Counted from the stretch's first letter, positions 33,243 through 43,504 are shown. The stretch: DNA of 61,524 nt from an uncultured Planctomycetota bacterium (GCA_900696465.1 CAADGE010000009.1:1-61524); one strand, 5' to 3'. Notes: a model not told the origin generated them from the letters alone. A program made the numbers and translations.

Positions 33243-34775
33243 CTATTCCTTATTGGATGTGGAAGGGCCTGCGCCACCCCCGGTCTTCCCGAGCGGGCGC
33301 TGCAACGGAAAGAGGATTACGTCGCGGATGCTCGGTGAGTTGGTCATCAGCATCACCAGCCGGTCGATTCCCACGCCGAGACCGCCGGCCGGGGGCATGC
33401 CGTATTCGAGCGCTTTGAGAAAGTCTTCGTCCATGATGCGCATGGTCTCGTCGCCCTCGCCGGCGAGTTGCGAGCTGAAGGTTTCGCGCTGAATGGCCGG
33501 GTCGTTCAGTTCGGTGTAGGCGTTACCGCATTCCATGCAGGCCACGAAGGCCTCGAATCGCAGTGCCAGATCGGGGGCATCCTTTTTGCGCCTGGTCAGC
33601 GGGCAGAGCACTGCAGGGTATTCGATGACGAACGTCGGCTGGATCAGCTTGTCCTCAACCGTGGCCTCGAAGATCTTGTTTGCCACGAGCACCGGGTCCT
33701 CTGCCTCGACATGGGCGCGGGCCCCGGCCGGCGCCTCTCTGACCAGACCGAGTTGGCGTGCTTTGCGCAGGACGGCGTCGGTGTCCCGCCAGTCGATGCC
33801 GGCGTGTTCCTGAAGCAGTTCGCTGTACGTCTTGCGTGGCCAGGGCGGTGTGAAATCCAGCTCGTAATCGCGAAACCGTCGCTTGAAGCCACCGCCGACC
33901 GCCTCGATGGAATGTACGAAGATGCCTTCGACGTGGTTCATCATATCGGACAGGTCGCCGTAGGCCTGGTAACACTCCATCATGGTGAACTCGGGGTTGT
34001 GCTTCGTGCTGATGCCCTCGTTGCGGAAGTTGCGGTTGATCTCGAAGACCCGCTCCATCCCGCCGACGAGCAGCCGCTTGAGATGCAGCTCGGGACTGAT
34101 CCGCAGATACAGGTCCATGTCCAGCGTGTTGTGGTGGGTCATGAAGGGCCGCGCCGCCGCGCCGCCGTAGACCGATTGAAGCATGGGCGTCTCAACTTCC
34201 ATAAAGCCCTGTCCCGCGAAATAGCGGCGCACGGCATCCACGATGCGGCTGCGGGCACGGAAGGTCTGCATCACTTCGGGATTGGCGAACAGATCGACGT
34301 AACGCTCTCGATAGCGAAGGTCGACGTCGGTCAGGCCGTGCCACTTTTCCGGCGGGGTGCGCAGGGCCTTGCAGAGCGGAGTGATGGTCTCCGCCCAGAC
34401 GGTGACCTCGTTCGTCTTGGTGCGGCCCAGCAGACCATCTGCACCGATGAGGTCGCCCAGATCAAGCAGTTCGAGCACCTGCCAGCCGGCGTCGCCGACC
34501 TTGGCCCGCGAGATTCCGATCTGCAGATCGCCGGTCCAGTCGCGGATCGTCAGGAAGGCCAGCTTGCCCATCACGCGGCGGAGCATGACGCGACCGGCGG
34601 CCCGGACCTGTGCGGACTCGTCCGTCTGGCCGGCCTCCAGACTCAGCCGCTCGGCAAACGAGCGGATGTCGGCATTGGACCGGACATCGGTAAAGCGCTG
34701 GCCGTAGGGGTCATATCCCAGCGCGGCGAGTTGCAGAAGCTTTCTCTGGCGATCTTCGAAGTACTGATCTGTCAT
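33243..34775 (-). CDS. lysS: Lysyl-tRNA synthetase, class II
   Basis: 510 residues from the ATG at 34775, normal for LysS. The OB-fold anticodon domain has GRVMLRRVMGKLAFLTIRDW. The class II core has motif 1 (FMEVETPMLQ), motif 2 (FRNEGISTKHNPEFTMMECY), the NDP segment (TELNDP) and motif 3 (GLGVGIDRLVMLMT). It charges tRNA-Lys. A longer frame upstream adds 119 unrelated residues and is rejected. It lies three bases before the ABC permease gene. Confidence 0.97.
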   Translation of the reverse strand: MTDQYFEDRQRKLLQLAALGYDPYGQRFTDVRSNADIRSFAERLSLEAGQTDESAQVRAAGRVMLRRVMGKLAFLTIRDWTGDLQIGISRAKVGDAGWQVLELLDLGDLIGADGLLGRTKTNEVTVWAETITPLCKALRTPPEKWHGLTDVDLRYRERYVDLFANPEVMQTFRARSRIVDAVRRYFAGQGFMEVETPMLQSVYGGAAARPFMTHHNTLDMDLYLRISPELHLKRLLVGGMERVFEINRNFRNEGISTKHNPEFTMMECYQAYGDLSDMMNHVEGIFVHSIEAVGGGFKRRFRDYELDFTPPWPRKTYSELLQEHAGIDWRDTDAVLRKARQLGLVREAPAGARAHVEAEDPVLVANKIFEATVEDKLIQPTFVIEYPAVLCPLTRRKKDAPDLALRFEAFVACMECGNAYTELNDPAIQRETFSSQLAGEGDETMRIMDEDFLKALEYGMPPAGGLGVGIDRLVMLMTNSPSIRDVILFPLQRPLGKTGGGAGPSTSNKE

Positions 34776-35001
34776 CGCTTTGCACGTTCTGCTCGGGCCG
34801 TGGTGAGTCTTCGGGTGGCATTCCCGTTTCGATGGTGAGGATGCTAATTGTTCGGGCGCTTTGCGGCAACCATTCGACCGCGAGGAGTACGCTCCAAACC
34901 GTCGATATTCTGATGACAGCCGAGTTCGAGCCGAGTACACTGGCTGATACTGACCTTGGGCGACCAAGCATCGTAACCAATCTTCATCAGAGGAACGGGC
35001 C

Positions 35002-35745
35002 ATGAGCGATCCACTGCGACGCAACGAATACCGCATGACGGAAACAAGTGCCTTCGACGCGCGGGCCGGCGAGTACGGCGCACCAGTCGCCGTCGCCGTG
35101 GACCGCGGGGCCTTCGTCGTCAAGACATACATGCACCTGCTGGGTGCGATTCTGCTGTTCGTGGGGATCGAGGCCGCATTGTTTCAGGCCGGTCTTGCCG
35201 AGCGGATCGCGTCGGCCATGCTCGGCACGAGCTGGTTGGTTGTCCTGGGCGGCTTCGTGCTGGTGAGCTGGCTGGCCTCGCGCGTGGCGCACATGTCCGC
35301 GTCGTTGCCGGCGCAGTATCTGGCACTGACGGGTTTTGTCGCGGCACAGGCGCTGATCTTCGTTCCGCTTCTTTATGTCGCCGAGCGGTACGCACCCGGT
35401 GCGATCCAGAGCGCCGCCCTTTGCACGGTGATCGGCTTCCTGGGGCTCACCTTTGTCGCATGGGGTACGCGGAAGGATTTTTCGTTTCTGCGGGGCATAC
35501 TGATGTGGGCCGGCATCTGCGCCCTGGTGGCCATCGTCGCCAGTGTGCTCTTCGGTTTCACGCTGGGGACGCTCTTTTCCGTAGTGATGGTCGTCTTCGC
35601 CGGTGCAGCGATTCTGTACGACACGTCGAAGGTGATTCACCACTATCCGGAAGACCGGTACGTCGGCGCAGCCCTGGAACTCTTTGCATCCGTGGCGCTG
35701 ATGTTCTGGTACGTCCTGCGGATCTTCCTCGCCGCTCGGCGATGA
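35002..35745 (+). CDS. Bax inhibitor-1 (YccA/YbhL) family membrane protein
   Basis: 247 residues with seven predicted membrane helices. The first follows FVVKTYMHLLGAILLFVGIE. The C-terminal half has the family elements FLGLTFVAWGTRKDFSFLRG, GAAILYDTSKVIHHYPEDRY with the conserved Asp, and a terminal LRIFLAARR. Bacterial members act as calcium leak channels or modulate FtsH; the role here is unknown. It is divergent from lysS across 226 bp that contains no gene. Confidence 0.92.
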   Translation: MSDPLRRNEYRMTETSAFDARAGEYGAPVAVAVDRGAFVVKTYMHLLGAILLFVGIEAALFQAGLAERIASAMLGTSWLVVLGGFVLVSWLASRVAHMSASLPAQYLALTGFVAAQALIFVPLLYVAERYAPGAIQSAALCTVIGFLGLTFVAWGTRKDFSFLRGILMWAGICALVAIVASVLFGFTLGTLFSVVMVVFAGAAILYDTSKVIHHYPEDRYVGAALELFASVALMFWYVLRIFLAARR

Positions 35746-35831
35746 GGTTGAAGCGGGCCATGCTGATGACGGGACGTGTGGCTTAGTACTGTCCGGGCAC
35801 GGTCCTGCTCGATCATGGCAGGGAAGTAACT

Positions 35832-37742
35832 TCAGGGCTTCTGCTTTCCGGTCGAAGTATCGCGGTCCTTTAGATATTCTGCTCGTCGTGATTCGAGTCC
35901 ATCGAGCACCATCGGGTCGGCCCTGCGCGAGACTGCTTCGATACAGCGATCCATCAGTTCTACTGCCGCATCGTAGTCGCCTTCTCGGGCGCGGAGGATG
36001 GCCAGCCGCTCCAGCGCCTCGGGGTGTCGCGGATCCAGCTCCAGTGCGTAGAGCAATCGCGGGACGGCCTCCGCGTCGTGACCATGGAGCATGAAGAGTC
36101 GGGCCAGGGCGACATGAGCATCCGGGAGATCGAGCCGCAGTTCGAGGGCCTGCCGATAGGCATCGGCGGCATTCTGCACATCGCCCATGCGTTCGTATGA
36201 AATGGCCATGTAGTAATAGCTTTCCCATCGGCCGGGGTAATGCTGAATATCCGCACGGTAGGCCTCGATCGCCTCGGTGTGTTTCCCGGTTCGCTGCAAA
36301 ATGGCCGCGAGATTTCGATAGACCGTCGGATGTCGCCAGCCCAGTGCCAGGCCTCGGCGATAGTGTTCGATCGCCTGATCCGAGTGCCCGGCCGTTTCGA
36401 GGGCCTGTGCCAGGTTGCAGTGCGCACCGCCGCTGGTGAGGTCCACGGCGAGCGCATGGTTCCAGAGGGTGATCGAATCACGCCACCGGGAGAGCTGCGA
36501 CTGCGTACGCACGGTCAACGCGATCAGAATCAACGCCGCCGTCAGGATCGCGAGGCCGCGCGATCTCAGCAGAAATCGTGCGAAAAGGCCGCCGGCGATC
36601 AGCGCGAAGGGGATGCACGACAGGTAGCTGTATCGATCCGCGGTCATCTGCGGTCCGCGCTGCGTCAGACCTGTAACCGGAAGGATCAGGATGACGTAGC
36701 AACAGACAGCGGCAGTCAGCCCGGGCCATTTCCTGCGAGCCATCATCAGTGCGATGATCGTGAGCAGCAGTGCGAGCCCGCTGATGAGTACACGCCGGTG
36801 CGTCAGACCGAACCCGATCGGGAACTCATTGAGCGGTGAGAGAGAGCCCGGGACCAGCGTGCGATACGGATAATGCACGATCGACACGATCAGTTGCGCC
36901 AGTCGCGTGGAGAGCGGGTGCTCCCGAAGCCCTGCGACGGTATCACCGCCGGCGGCGAAGAAAGCGCCGGCGATCACCGCGCCGGAGATAATCAGCAGCG
37001 GGAGTTTCTCCAGCAGAATCGGCCGGTGCGGCGTGTCCAGCCATCGACGGGGACTCCCGGGCAGCCGGCGCAGCGGGTAGACATCCAGTACGATCAACAC
37101 GGCCGGCAGGGTCACGGCCATTTCCTTGGAGAGCGCGGCCAGTGTAAAGAGCAGCGCGACGAGCAGCAGGCGCGACCCCGGCAGCGCGCGTTGGTGTGAT
37201 GAAAGTGCCGCCGGAATGTATGCGAGGATTGCTGCGAGATAGAAGATGGTCGCCAGGACATCCCCGCGGGCGCTGGCCCAGGCCACCGATTCGACACGCA
37301 GCGGATGGAGCGCGAACAACAATCCCGCAAAGATTGCCGCGGCCCAGTGCAGGTCTGAATGCCAGTCCGGCGAAGCGAGACGCAGCAAGCGGTGCGAAAC
37401 GCTCAGGACGAGTACCGCTGCCAGTGCGTGCAGAAACGCCTGCGTGAGGTGGTAGCGAGCCGGGTCCAGTCCGCCCAGTTGGTAATCGACGGCATAGGTC
37501 AGCCAGTTGATCGGTTGATAATGACCGACGTGAGTGGTCGTGAAACACCAGCGGAGCGTGGCTGTGTTCAAGCCGCGATAGTGCGGATTGTTCAGAAAGT
37601 ATTCCGGATCATCCCAGTTGATGAAGTCGTGGTCGACGACGGGAAGATACGCCGCCAGCCCGAGAAAGAAGACGGCGCCGGCCGACAGCCATCGGCGTAC
37701 ATCGAACCGATGTGTTACGGGGCTGCTGAGCACGTGTTGCAA
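35832..37742 (-). CDS. TMTC-like membrane protein with C-terminal TPR repeats
   Basis: 636 residues. The N-terminal 400 residues hold about ten membrane helices. They have the signature of TMTC/PMT-like O-glycosyltransferases: FINWDDPEYFLNNP, QPINWLTYAVDYQLGG, HLTQAFLHALAA, FALHPLRVESVAWASARGD and LSKEMAVTLPA. The C-terminal 230 residues are about six TPRs (ALETAGHSDQAIEHYRRGLA and similar). Such proteins are common in Planctomycetota and are thought to glycosylate secreted proteins from dolichol or undecaprenol-linked sugars (inference). It follows the secreted TPR protein by 25 bp, probably in one transcript. Confidence 0.88.
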   Translation of the reverse strand: MQHVLSSPVTHRFDVRRWLSAGAVFFLGLAAYLPVVDHDFINWDDPEYFLNNPHYRGLNTATLRWCFTTTHVGHYQPINWLTYAVDYQLGGLDPARYHLTQAFLHALAAVLVLSVSHRLLRLASPDWHSDLHWAAAIFAGLLFALHPLRVESVAWASARGDVLATIFYLAAILAYIPAALSSHQRALPGSRLLLVALLFTLAALSKEMAVTLPAVLIVLDVYPLRRLPGSPRRWLDTPHRPILLEKLPLLIISGAVIAGAFFAAGGDTVAGLREHPLSTRLAQLIVSIVHYPYRTLVPGSLSPLNEFPIGFGLTHRRVLISGLALLLTIIALMMARRKWPGLTAAVCCYVILILPVTGLTQRGPQMTADRYSYLSCIPFALIAGGLFARFLLRSRGLAILTAALILIALTVRTQSQLSRWRDSITLWNHALAVDLTSGGAHCNLAQALETAGHSDQAIEHYRRGLALGWRHPTVYRNLAAILQRTGKHTEAIEAYRADIQHYPGRWESYYYMAISYERMGDVQNAADAYRQALELRLDLPDAHVALARLFMLHGHDAEAVPRLLYALELDPRHPEALERLAILRAREGDYDAAVELMDRCIEAVSRRADPMVLDGLESRRAEYLKDRDTSTGKQKP

Positions 37743-37767
37743 GCGTAACGGGTCGACGGGGTCCCTG

Positions 37768-39945
37768 TCACCCGCGCGAGGTCGGCATTCCCCACTCCTT
37801 CAGCCAGTCCTTCATTTCAGCCGTCAGGGCGCGCGTGTCGCGCAGTTCCGTCACATTCTTCTTAAGCTCCGCGGTCAGAGATTCGCGTTCCGCGCGGTCG
37901 GCAGAGGAGTCCCGCGCGAGGGCATCGACCAGGTACTTGAGCGTGTTCGTTTTCATCGTCTTGAGCTGCATCGGATAGGACGAGACGATCTTGTCGCACA
38001 TGGCGAGGGCCTCGCGCATCACCTGAACGGCCTTCTGCGGCTCGTTGTTCTCGAGGTAACAGACTGAGAGGTCCCGCATAAGGGCGATGTATTTGACCGG
38101 GTCGTCGATGCGGTTGCGTTCGACGATTTCTCGGGCTTCTTCGAGGGAAAACTGGGCGATGTCGTAATTCTTCTGGGCAATCTGCACCTTGCCCATTGCA
38201 TGCAGGGCGTAGGCCGCGTTCAGACTGCGACGCGGAAACTTGTCTTCCGTGATGCGCAGCACTTCCGTGCAGGTTCTCGATGCGTCCGACAGTTCGTCGG
38301 CTTCCAGTTGTGCATGGGCGAGCGCCAACAGTGGGCCGGTCAATTCACGCTCTGTTTCCCCATAAAGTCCGCGGGCTTGTTCAACCGTCTTCGTCAAAAG
38401 CCGTACGCCGTCCTTCGCCCGACCTACTTCAACGTAGAGCCGCCCGAGGTGCGTGCTGCGGCGGATGGCGATTTCGTTCCTGCGGCCGGAACGCGCATCG
38501 TCATATTCCTGCAGTTTTTCGCGGACGCGAACGGCATCCTCCAGCATGCGGCGGGACTGATAGGCGAGTGCCAGTTGATCCAGTTCGTTCATCGCCGCGC
38601 TCTGCTCGCCTGCTTCGTAGAGGCGGACTGCTTTGTTGAAGGCCCGCTCCAGCGTTTTTTCTCCTTCGAGCTGACGACCCGTTTCGAGTTCGAGCATGCC
38701 GACCATCATCAGGCGATTGACCGCACCGGGGTCGGTCGCGGTGTCGGCTTGATCGTCCGCCTCGGACATGGATCGATAGAGCTTGAGGGCTTCATCAAGC
38801 TGGCCGACACTGCGGTAGGATTGGGCGAGGTTACTCTTTTCCACCATAGTATCGCGGTGCGTGGGTCCCAGTTGTTTCTCGAAGATGTCGAGGGCTCTTC
38901 GCCGCAGGGGGATGACTTCGTCGCGAAGTCCCGAGCGTGCATAGAGCCAGGCCAGATTGCTCAGCGAAATGCCGGCCTCCTTCGAGTCCGCGCCGAGCAG
39001 TTTCTCGCGGATGACCAGCGCACGCAGCTTATGATTGACGGCTTCGATGAAGTCGTTTCGTGAGGTACCCAGGGCGGTGCCGAGGTTGTCCATCGTCTCC
39101 GCGGTGTCAGCGTTTTCTCCGACCGCTGCGTTGAGGATGAAGAGCGCCCGCCGCAGGGCCGTCGCGGCGTCTTCATTCTTCGATTGATAAATCTGCAGCC
39201 AGCCGATGCGATCCAGCACCAGTGCCGTCTGGGGATGTGCTTTGCCGTAGATTCGCTCGCTCATATCCAGCGCTCGCAGCAGGGTGACGCCTGCCTCGTC
39301 GAGGGCTCGCAGCTCTGTCAAGGCATTGCCCAGAATACGCAGCGGCTCCACCAGTTCCGGGTGCTCTTTGCCGAGGAGCTTCTCGCGGATTTCCAGGCAG
39401 GCCCGTGCGGCGGCTCTCGCCTCAACGAAGCGGCCGTTTCGCACGGCATCCAGCGCGAGCTTCTCCTGTCGATCGCTTTCCTTGAATTGCGCGAGTTCGT
39501 CCGGTCCCGCACTGGCTCGCTTATCGAGACTCGCCGCTGTGGAGACCGCCGTGACGAAGAGGTGCTGCGTCGGACTCAGCAGCTTCTGATAGGTCTGGAT
39601 CGCGGGCTTCAGCTCGGCGCGGGCACGCTGATACTCCCCCGAGCGCCGCAGCTCGATCGCCGTGTTTACCCTGCGCTCCGCGTCGCGAAGCTCGGACAAT
39701 TCCGCCTCGGAGACCGGTTTGCCGTCCGGTCTTCGATACTCGGGTATCACGAGCGGTCGATCTGAAGCCGTCGCCACCAGTTCGGCATGGGTGGGAAGGC
39801 GCTGCTGCGAGGTGGTCGGGGCAGATGTATCGGAATCCTGCGCGACGGCCTGCGTCGTGATCATCGAAAGGACCATCAGCCAGAAGCAGGCAATTTCAGC
39901 AGGAAGGAGAAGAATGCGGCGTGTCAATTCAGGTCGGCGCGTCAA
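37768..39945 (-). CDS. Secreted TPR protein, kinesin-light-chain-like
   Basis: 725 residues from a TTG at 39945 with GAGGAG six bases upstream. An ATG further upstream at 40032 adds 29 residues without a ribosome site. A signal peptide follows (ILLLPAEIACFWLMVLSM, then TTQAVAQDS). From about residue 110 there are many 42-residue TPRs of the kinesin-light-chain type (for example AARACLEIREKLLGKEHPEL, ALDMSERIYGKAHPQTALVL, RRALDIFEKQLGPTHRDTMV). These are protein-interaction repeats; no catalytic domain is visible. It lies between two TMTC-like genes, upstream of one on the same strand and divergent from the other. Confidence 0.88.
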   Translation of the reverse strand: MTRRPELTRRILLLPAEIACFWLMVLSMITTQAVAQDSDTSAPTTSQQRLPTHAELVATASDRPLVIPEYRRPDGKPVSEAELSELRDAERRVNTAIELRRSGEYQRARAELKPAIQTYQKLLSPTQHLFVTAVSTAASLDKRASAGPDELAQFKESDRQEKLALDAVRNGRFVEARAAARACLEIREKLLGKEHPELVEPLRILGNALTELRALDEAGVTLLRALDMSERIYGKAHPQTALVLDRIGWLQIYQSKNEDAATALRRALFILNAAVGENADTAETMDNLGTALGTSRNDFIEAVNHKLRALVIREKLLGADSKEAGISLSNLAWLYARSGLRDEVIPLRRRALDIFEKQLGPTHRDTMVEKSNLAQSYRSVGQLDEALKLYRSMSEADDQADTATDPGAVNRLMMVGMLELETGRQLEGEKTLERAFNKAVRLYEAGEQSAAMNELDQLALAYQSRRMLEDAVRVREKLQEYDDARSGRRNEIAIRRSTHLGRLYVEVGRAKDGVRLLTKTVEQARGLYGETERELTGPLLALAHAQLEADELSDASRTCTEVLRITEDKFPRRSLNAAYALHAMGKVQIAQKNYDIAQFSLEEAREIVERNRIDDPVKYIALMRDLSVCYLENNEPQKAVQVMREALAMCDKIVSSYPMQLKTMKTNTLKYLVDALARDSSADRAERESLTAELKKNVTELRDTRALTAEMKDWLKEWGMPTSRG

Positions 39946-40129
39946 GACAGACTCCTCGGTTCTGGGTGGGCGTGGCCGTGAAGTTATCAACGGTGGAATC
40001 TTCGAAAGTCTGGATACGGGCCTCTCCCACACCCTTTCATACTACTCCGGGCGGAAGATGTTCACAAACGGCCTGATCATTCTGCTCCCGTATGGATGCC
40101 TCCGGCAGCCGATATAATGGCCTTATAAG

Positions 40130-42298
40130 ATGCCCAGCCGCACTTCCTCTGCCGTCTTATCCAACACGCCCAGGGTGGCGTCGTCGACGTTACTGGTCGC
40201 AGGACTGATCGCGGCCATTACGGTCGTCGCGTATCTGCCGGCCCTGCAAGGCGGATTAATCTGGGATGACGATGCGCATGTGACCCGGCCGGAACTGCGC
40301 TCCACTGAAGGTCTCTATCGAATCTGGTTCGACCTCGGCGCCACGCAGCAATACTACCCCCTGCTGCACTCGGCCTTCTGGCTACAGCACAAGCTGTGGG
40401 GCGACCGGCCCATCGGCTACCACGTTGTGAACCTGGCGCTGCATCTTTTCGCAGCAGGTCTGGTCTTCGTCGTTGTTCGGCTGCTGCTGATTGAGCGGCA
40501 TGCTGCCTGGGCCGAGAGTGCCGCGCTGATAACGGCTGCCGTGTTCGCCCTGCATCCGGTTCACGTCGAGTCCGTCGCGTGGATCACCGAACAGAAGAAC
40601 ACGCTCTCTGCCGTCTTCTATCTGGCAGCCATGCTGATCTACCTGCGATTCGATGCCACGCGTCGTGTCGGCCCCTACGCGCTCGCGACCGGTTTCTTTG
40701 TGCTCGGGCTACTTACCAAGACCGTTACAGCGACGCTGCCGGCGGCACTTCTGGTGATCTTCTGGTGGAAGAACGGCCGTCTCTCCATGCGGCGCGACGG
40801 TTGGCCACTGATGCCCTGGTTTGCACTCGGTGCGGCTGCGGGGCTATTTACGGCATGGGTCGAGCACGATCTGATCGGCGCCAAGGGTGCGGCATTCGAG
40901 CTCAACGCAGCGGAACGGTTCCTTCTCGCCGGGCGCGTCGTCTGGTTCTACTTGTCCAAGCTCTTCTGGCCCGCGGATCTTGTCTTCATCTATCCGCGAT
41001 GGTCCGTCGATGCCGCCGACTGGCGACAATGGCTCTACCCGATCACGCTCATTGTTTTGTTCATTGTGCTCGCCGCCCGCAGTCGGAAAAACCGGGCACC
41101 GCTGGCGGGGCTGCTTTTTTTCGTCGGCTCGCTCTTTCCGGTGCTGGGCTTCCTGAACGTCTATCCGTTTCTCTTTTCGTACGTGGCCGATCATTTTCAG
41201 TATCTGCCGAGTCTCGGGGTGCTGATGCTGGTCGGCACCGCACTTGCAGCGGGCCTATCGCGGATGGCGTCGCCATTGCCGCGTCTGGCGGTCGTCCTGG
41301 TGTTGTGTGCGGCGCTGGCGTCCCTGACTTACCGGCAGAGCAGCATGTACCGTGATGTACGCACGCTGTACGAGACGACGATCGCCCGGAATCCGTCCGC
41401 GTGGATGGCTTTCAATAACCTCGGGGTCGTGCTGAAGGGCGAGGGGCACATTGACGAGGCGATGGACCACTATCGCCGTGCGATCGAACTCCGACCTGCG
41501 TATCCCGAAGCGTGGAGCAATCTTGGCGTTGCTCTGAGCGAGTCGGGCCGCTACGAGGAGGCCATAGCCGCTCATCGAGAGTCCCTACGCATTCGTTCCG
41601 CCAATCCGGAAGCGCTGAGCAATCTCGCGACTGCACTGAGCCGGGCCGGGCGACACTCGGAGGCGATAGACGCCATGCAACAGGCCCTGCAGTACGACCC
41701 ACGAAACGCCGCACTGCATCGCAATCTCGGCGTTACGCTCCATGCCGCCGGCCGGACGGCTGATGCGGTCGCGGCCTATCGCAGGTCACTTGAATTGCAT
41801 CCAGAGCAGCCCGAGGTTCGCGCACAGATGGAATTGGCGCTGGCGGCCTCGCAGTCGCCGGAGCAGGCGATCGTGAGCTACCAGCGGATCCTGAAGGATG
41901 ATCCGACGAATGCGCAGGCACATTTCAACCTGGCTGTGCTGCTGGCGAACATAGGGCAATCACAGGAGGCGATACGGCACTACGAGCAGGTCGTCGTTCT
42001 TCACCCGGATCATCTGGAAGCCCGAACGAACCTGGCCACGCTGTTGGCGCGTAGTGGCAGGGTCAGCGAAGCGATCCCCCATTTTGAGAAGGCCGCCCAA
42101 CTCGGCTCTGGCCGCGTTGAGATGCACATGAACCTGGCGGTCGCGTATGCGTCGGCTGAGCGATTTGCAGATGCCATGGCCTCGGCTGCGAAGGCGCGGG
42201 AACTGGCTCAGGCCGTTGGGCCGCCGGAGGTCGTTGCGCGGATTGATGAATGGATCGCAGATTGCCGGAGACGAGAGATGTCCACGAAGGGTCGCTGA
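40130..42298 (+). CDS. TMTC-like membrane protein with C-terminal TPR repeats
   Basis: 722 residues. About ten N-terminal helices include the family blocks GGLIWDDDAHVTRPELRS, YYPLLHSAFWLQHKLWG, YHVVNLALHLFAAG, ALHPVHVESVAWITEQKNTL and LTKTVTATLPAALLV. From about residue 420 there are eight or so TPRs (GHIDEAMDHYRRAIELRPAY, GRYEEAIAAHRESLRI). It is a second copy of the gene type at 35832-37742 and diverges from the secreted TPR gene. The terminator at 42373-42406 lies 75 bp after its stop. Confidence 0.9.
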   Translation: MPSRTSSAVLSNTPRVASSTLLVAGLIAAITVVAYLPALQGGLIWDDDAHVTRPELRSTEGLYRIWFDLGATQQYYPLLHSAFWLQHKLWGDRPIGYHVVNLALHLFAAGLVFVVVRLLLIERHAAWAESAALITAAVFALHPVHVESVAWITEQKNTLSAVFYLAAMLIYLRFDATRRVGPYALATGFFVLGLLTKTVTATLPAALLVIFWWKNGRLSMRRDGWPLMPWFALGAAAGLFTAWVEHDLIGAKGAAFELNAAERFLLAGRVVWFYLSKLFWPADLVFIYPRWSVDAADWRQWLYPITLIVLFIVLAARSRKNRAPLAGLLFFVGSLFPVLGFLNVYPFLFSYVADHFQYLPSLGVLMLVGTALAAGLSRMASPLPRLAVVLVLCAALASLTYRQSSMYRDVRTLYETTIARNPSAWMAFNNLGVVLKGEGHIDEAMDHYRRAIELRPAYPEAWSNLGVALSESGRYEEAIAAHRESLRIRSANPEALSNLATALSRAGRHSEAIDAMQQALQYDPRNAALHRNLGVTLHAAGRTADAVAAYRRSLELHPEQPEVRAQMELALAASQSPEQAIVSYQRILKDDPTNAQAHFNLAVLLANIGQSQEAIRHYEQVVVLHPDHLEARTNLATLLARSGRVSEAIPHFEKAAQLGSGRVEMHMNLAVAYASAERFADAMASAAKARELAQAVGPPEVVARIDEWIADCRRREMSTKGR

Positions 42299-42372
42299 TC
42301 GGGTCGTACCAAGTCTTCAGCGGACAGGACAGGGCTGTTCGCTCGCGTTTCCCCCCGGCCGGTCGCGCAAAA

Positions 42373-42406
42373 AAAGGCCGCGAGCAGTCGCCTGCACGCG
42401 GCCTTT
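42373..42406. terminator. Bidirectional intrinsic terminator
   Basis: AAAGGCCGCG at 42373-42382 pairs perfectly with CGCGGCCTTT at 42397-42406. An A-run precedes and T-rich bases close the stem, so it can serve both converging genes: the TMTC-like gene ending at 42298 and the PEP-CTERM gene ending at 42429. Confidence 0.88.
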
Positions 42407-42428
42407 AAGATTTCAGAGGTTAGCTGGT

Positions 42429-43130
42429 TTAGCGGCGTCGCCGGAGGAACAGGGCGCCGAGGGCCAGCAGACCGATGGTGCCGGGCTCGGGAATGACCAA
42501 GCCCTTAATCACCAGGTTATCGACTCGGTTCGTGCCACCAGTCTGAACCGTGGCGCCATTCGCGCTGACCGTGGTTTCCATCACAAGTCGGACACAAACT
42601 TCGGCGGCATCATCGAGCTCGGCAAAATCGCTGAGATCCACCTTGTGGCGGTCCTGCAAACGAACGTTTTCAGGCAGACTCGACCATGCAGGACTGACGT
42701 TCGCGCGAACCGTGTAGCTCAGTACATCTTCATACGGTCCGAGCTTGCCATTGGCACTGACAGCCAGAAGGAAATCGCGAGGGCCGGTATTGCTGCTGAC
42801 CTGATCCCAGTTGACCTGAATGCCGTAGTAGCCCTCGGTCGAGGTGCAGAACTGGTAGTAGTCGCCGATCTGCCAGTTGTTGGAGCTGAATGACTCGGCC
42901 GAGCCGTTGCCGACCGGGTTGTCGTACACAGCATTCGCGCTTGCATGGAAACCTTTCGCTGGCGAGCCAGCACCGGCATTCAGTCCGCCCTCGGCGGCAT
43001 GGGGGCCGGGGCCAATCGGAATGCTCGTCTCGAAGGTCCATACGGCGAGATTCGTCAGACCTGCGGAAGCGGGGGCGGCGATATAAGCCACGACCGCGAG
43101 AGCAACCAGAACTTTTGCGAAGCGGTTCAT
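42429..43130 (-). CDS. PEP-CTERM sorting domain protein
   Basis: 233 residues. A signal peptide (FAKVLVALAVVAYIAAPASA) begins the protein. It ends in a PEP-CTERM signal: VIPEPGTIGLLALGALFL, followed by RRRR. Exosortase recognises such signals and anchors or releases the protein at the cell surface. The middle is Asn/Ser-rich and beta-like (WQIGDYYQFCTSTEGYYGI), similar to many planctomycete PEP-CTERM proteins of unknown role. It is monocistronic, with the shared terminator after it. Confidence 0.92.
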   Translation of the reverse strand: MNRFAKVLVALAVVAYIAAPASAGLTNLAVWTFETSIPIGPGPHAAEGGLNAGAGSPAKGFHASANAVYDNPVGNGSAESFSSNNWQIGDYYQFCTSTEGYYGIQVNWDQVSSNTGPRDFLLAVSANGKLGPYEDVLSYTVRANVSPAWSSLPENVRLQDRHKVDLSDFAELDDAAEVCVRLVMETTVSANGATVQTGGTNRVDNLVIKGLVIPEPGTIGLLALGALFLRRRR

Positions 43131-43504
43131 ACTTCAAACTCCTCCGGATAGTGGTCAGCGCTGAGCTGCCAGCAAACTCCAAACGTGCTGTATTTCCTCT
43201 CCTGAAGAAGGTACTTCCTTCCCTTCCACTCACGTTCCAGTGTACCAGAATCGATCTTCGGATTCAACCCCCGGAAGCACCTTACCTTCCTGCTGAGAAC
43301 TCTTTGCCATGAATGGGGTTAAGTACGGTCAAACACCTTCGAAATACGAACCTAATGAAAGCTTATCGGATGGAAAGTTCGGAGTGCCGTACGCCCGCTG
43401 GCAACCGATGCATACCCGTTTTATTGGCCTTCAAAGGCCGCTTACGATTCCTTTTGGTGACGTTGCAGATAGGCCAGTACGTGCTGATCGAGGGAATCCG
43501 TCAA
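43131..43504. other. Intergenic region upstream of the PEP-CTERM gene
   Basis: 374 bp between two minus-strand genes, the pectate-lyase-like gene ending at 43505 and the PEP-CTERM gene starting at 43130. It should hold the PEP-CTERM promoter. I see no supported gene, no repeat and no clear terminator. Confidence 0.6.

Noticed and set aside
33468-34838. A 456-codon plus-strand frame opposite lysS
   Set aside because: It is a shadow of high-GC codon use over a clear lysyl-tRNA synthetase and has no recognisable motifs.
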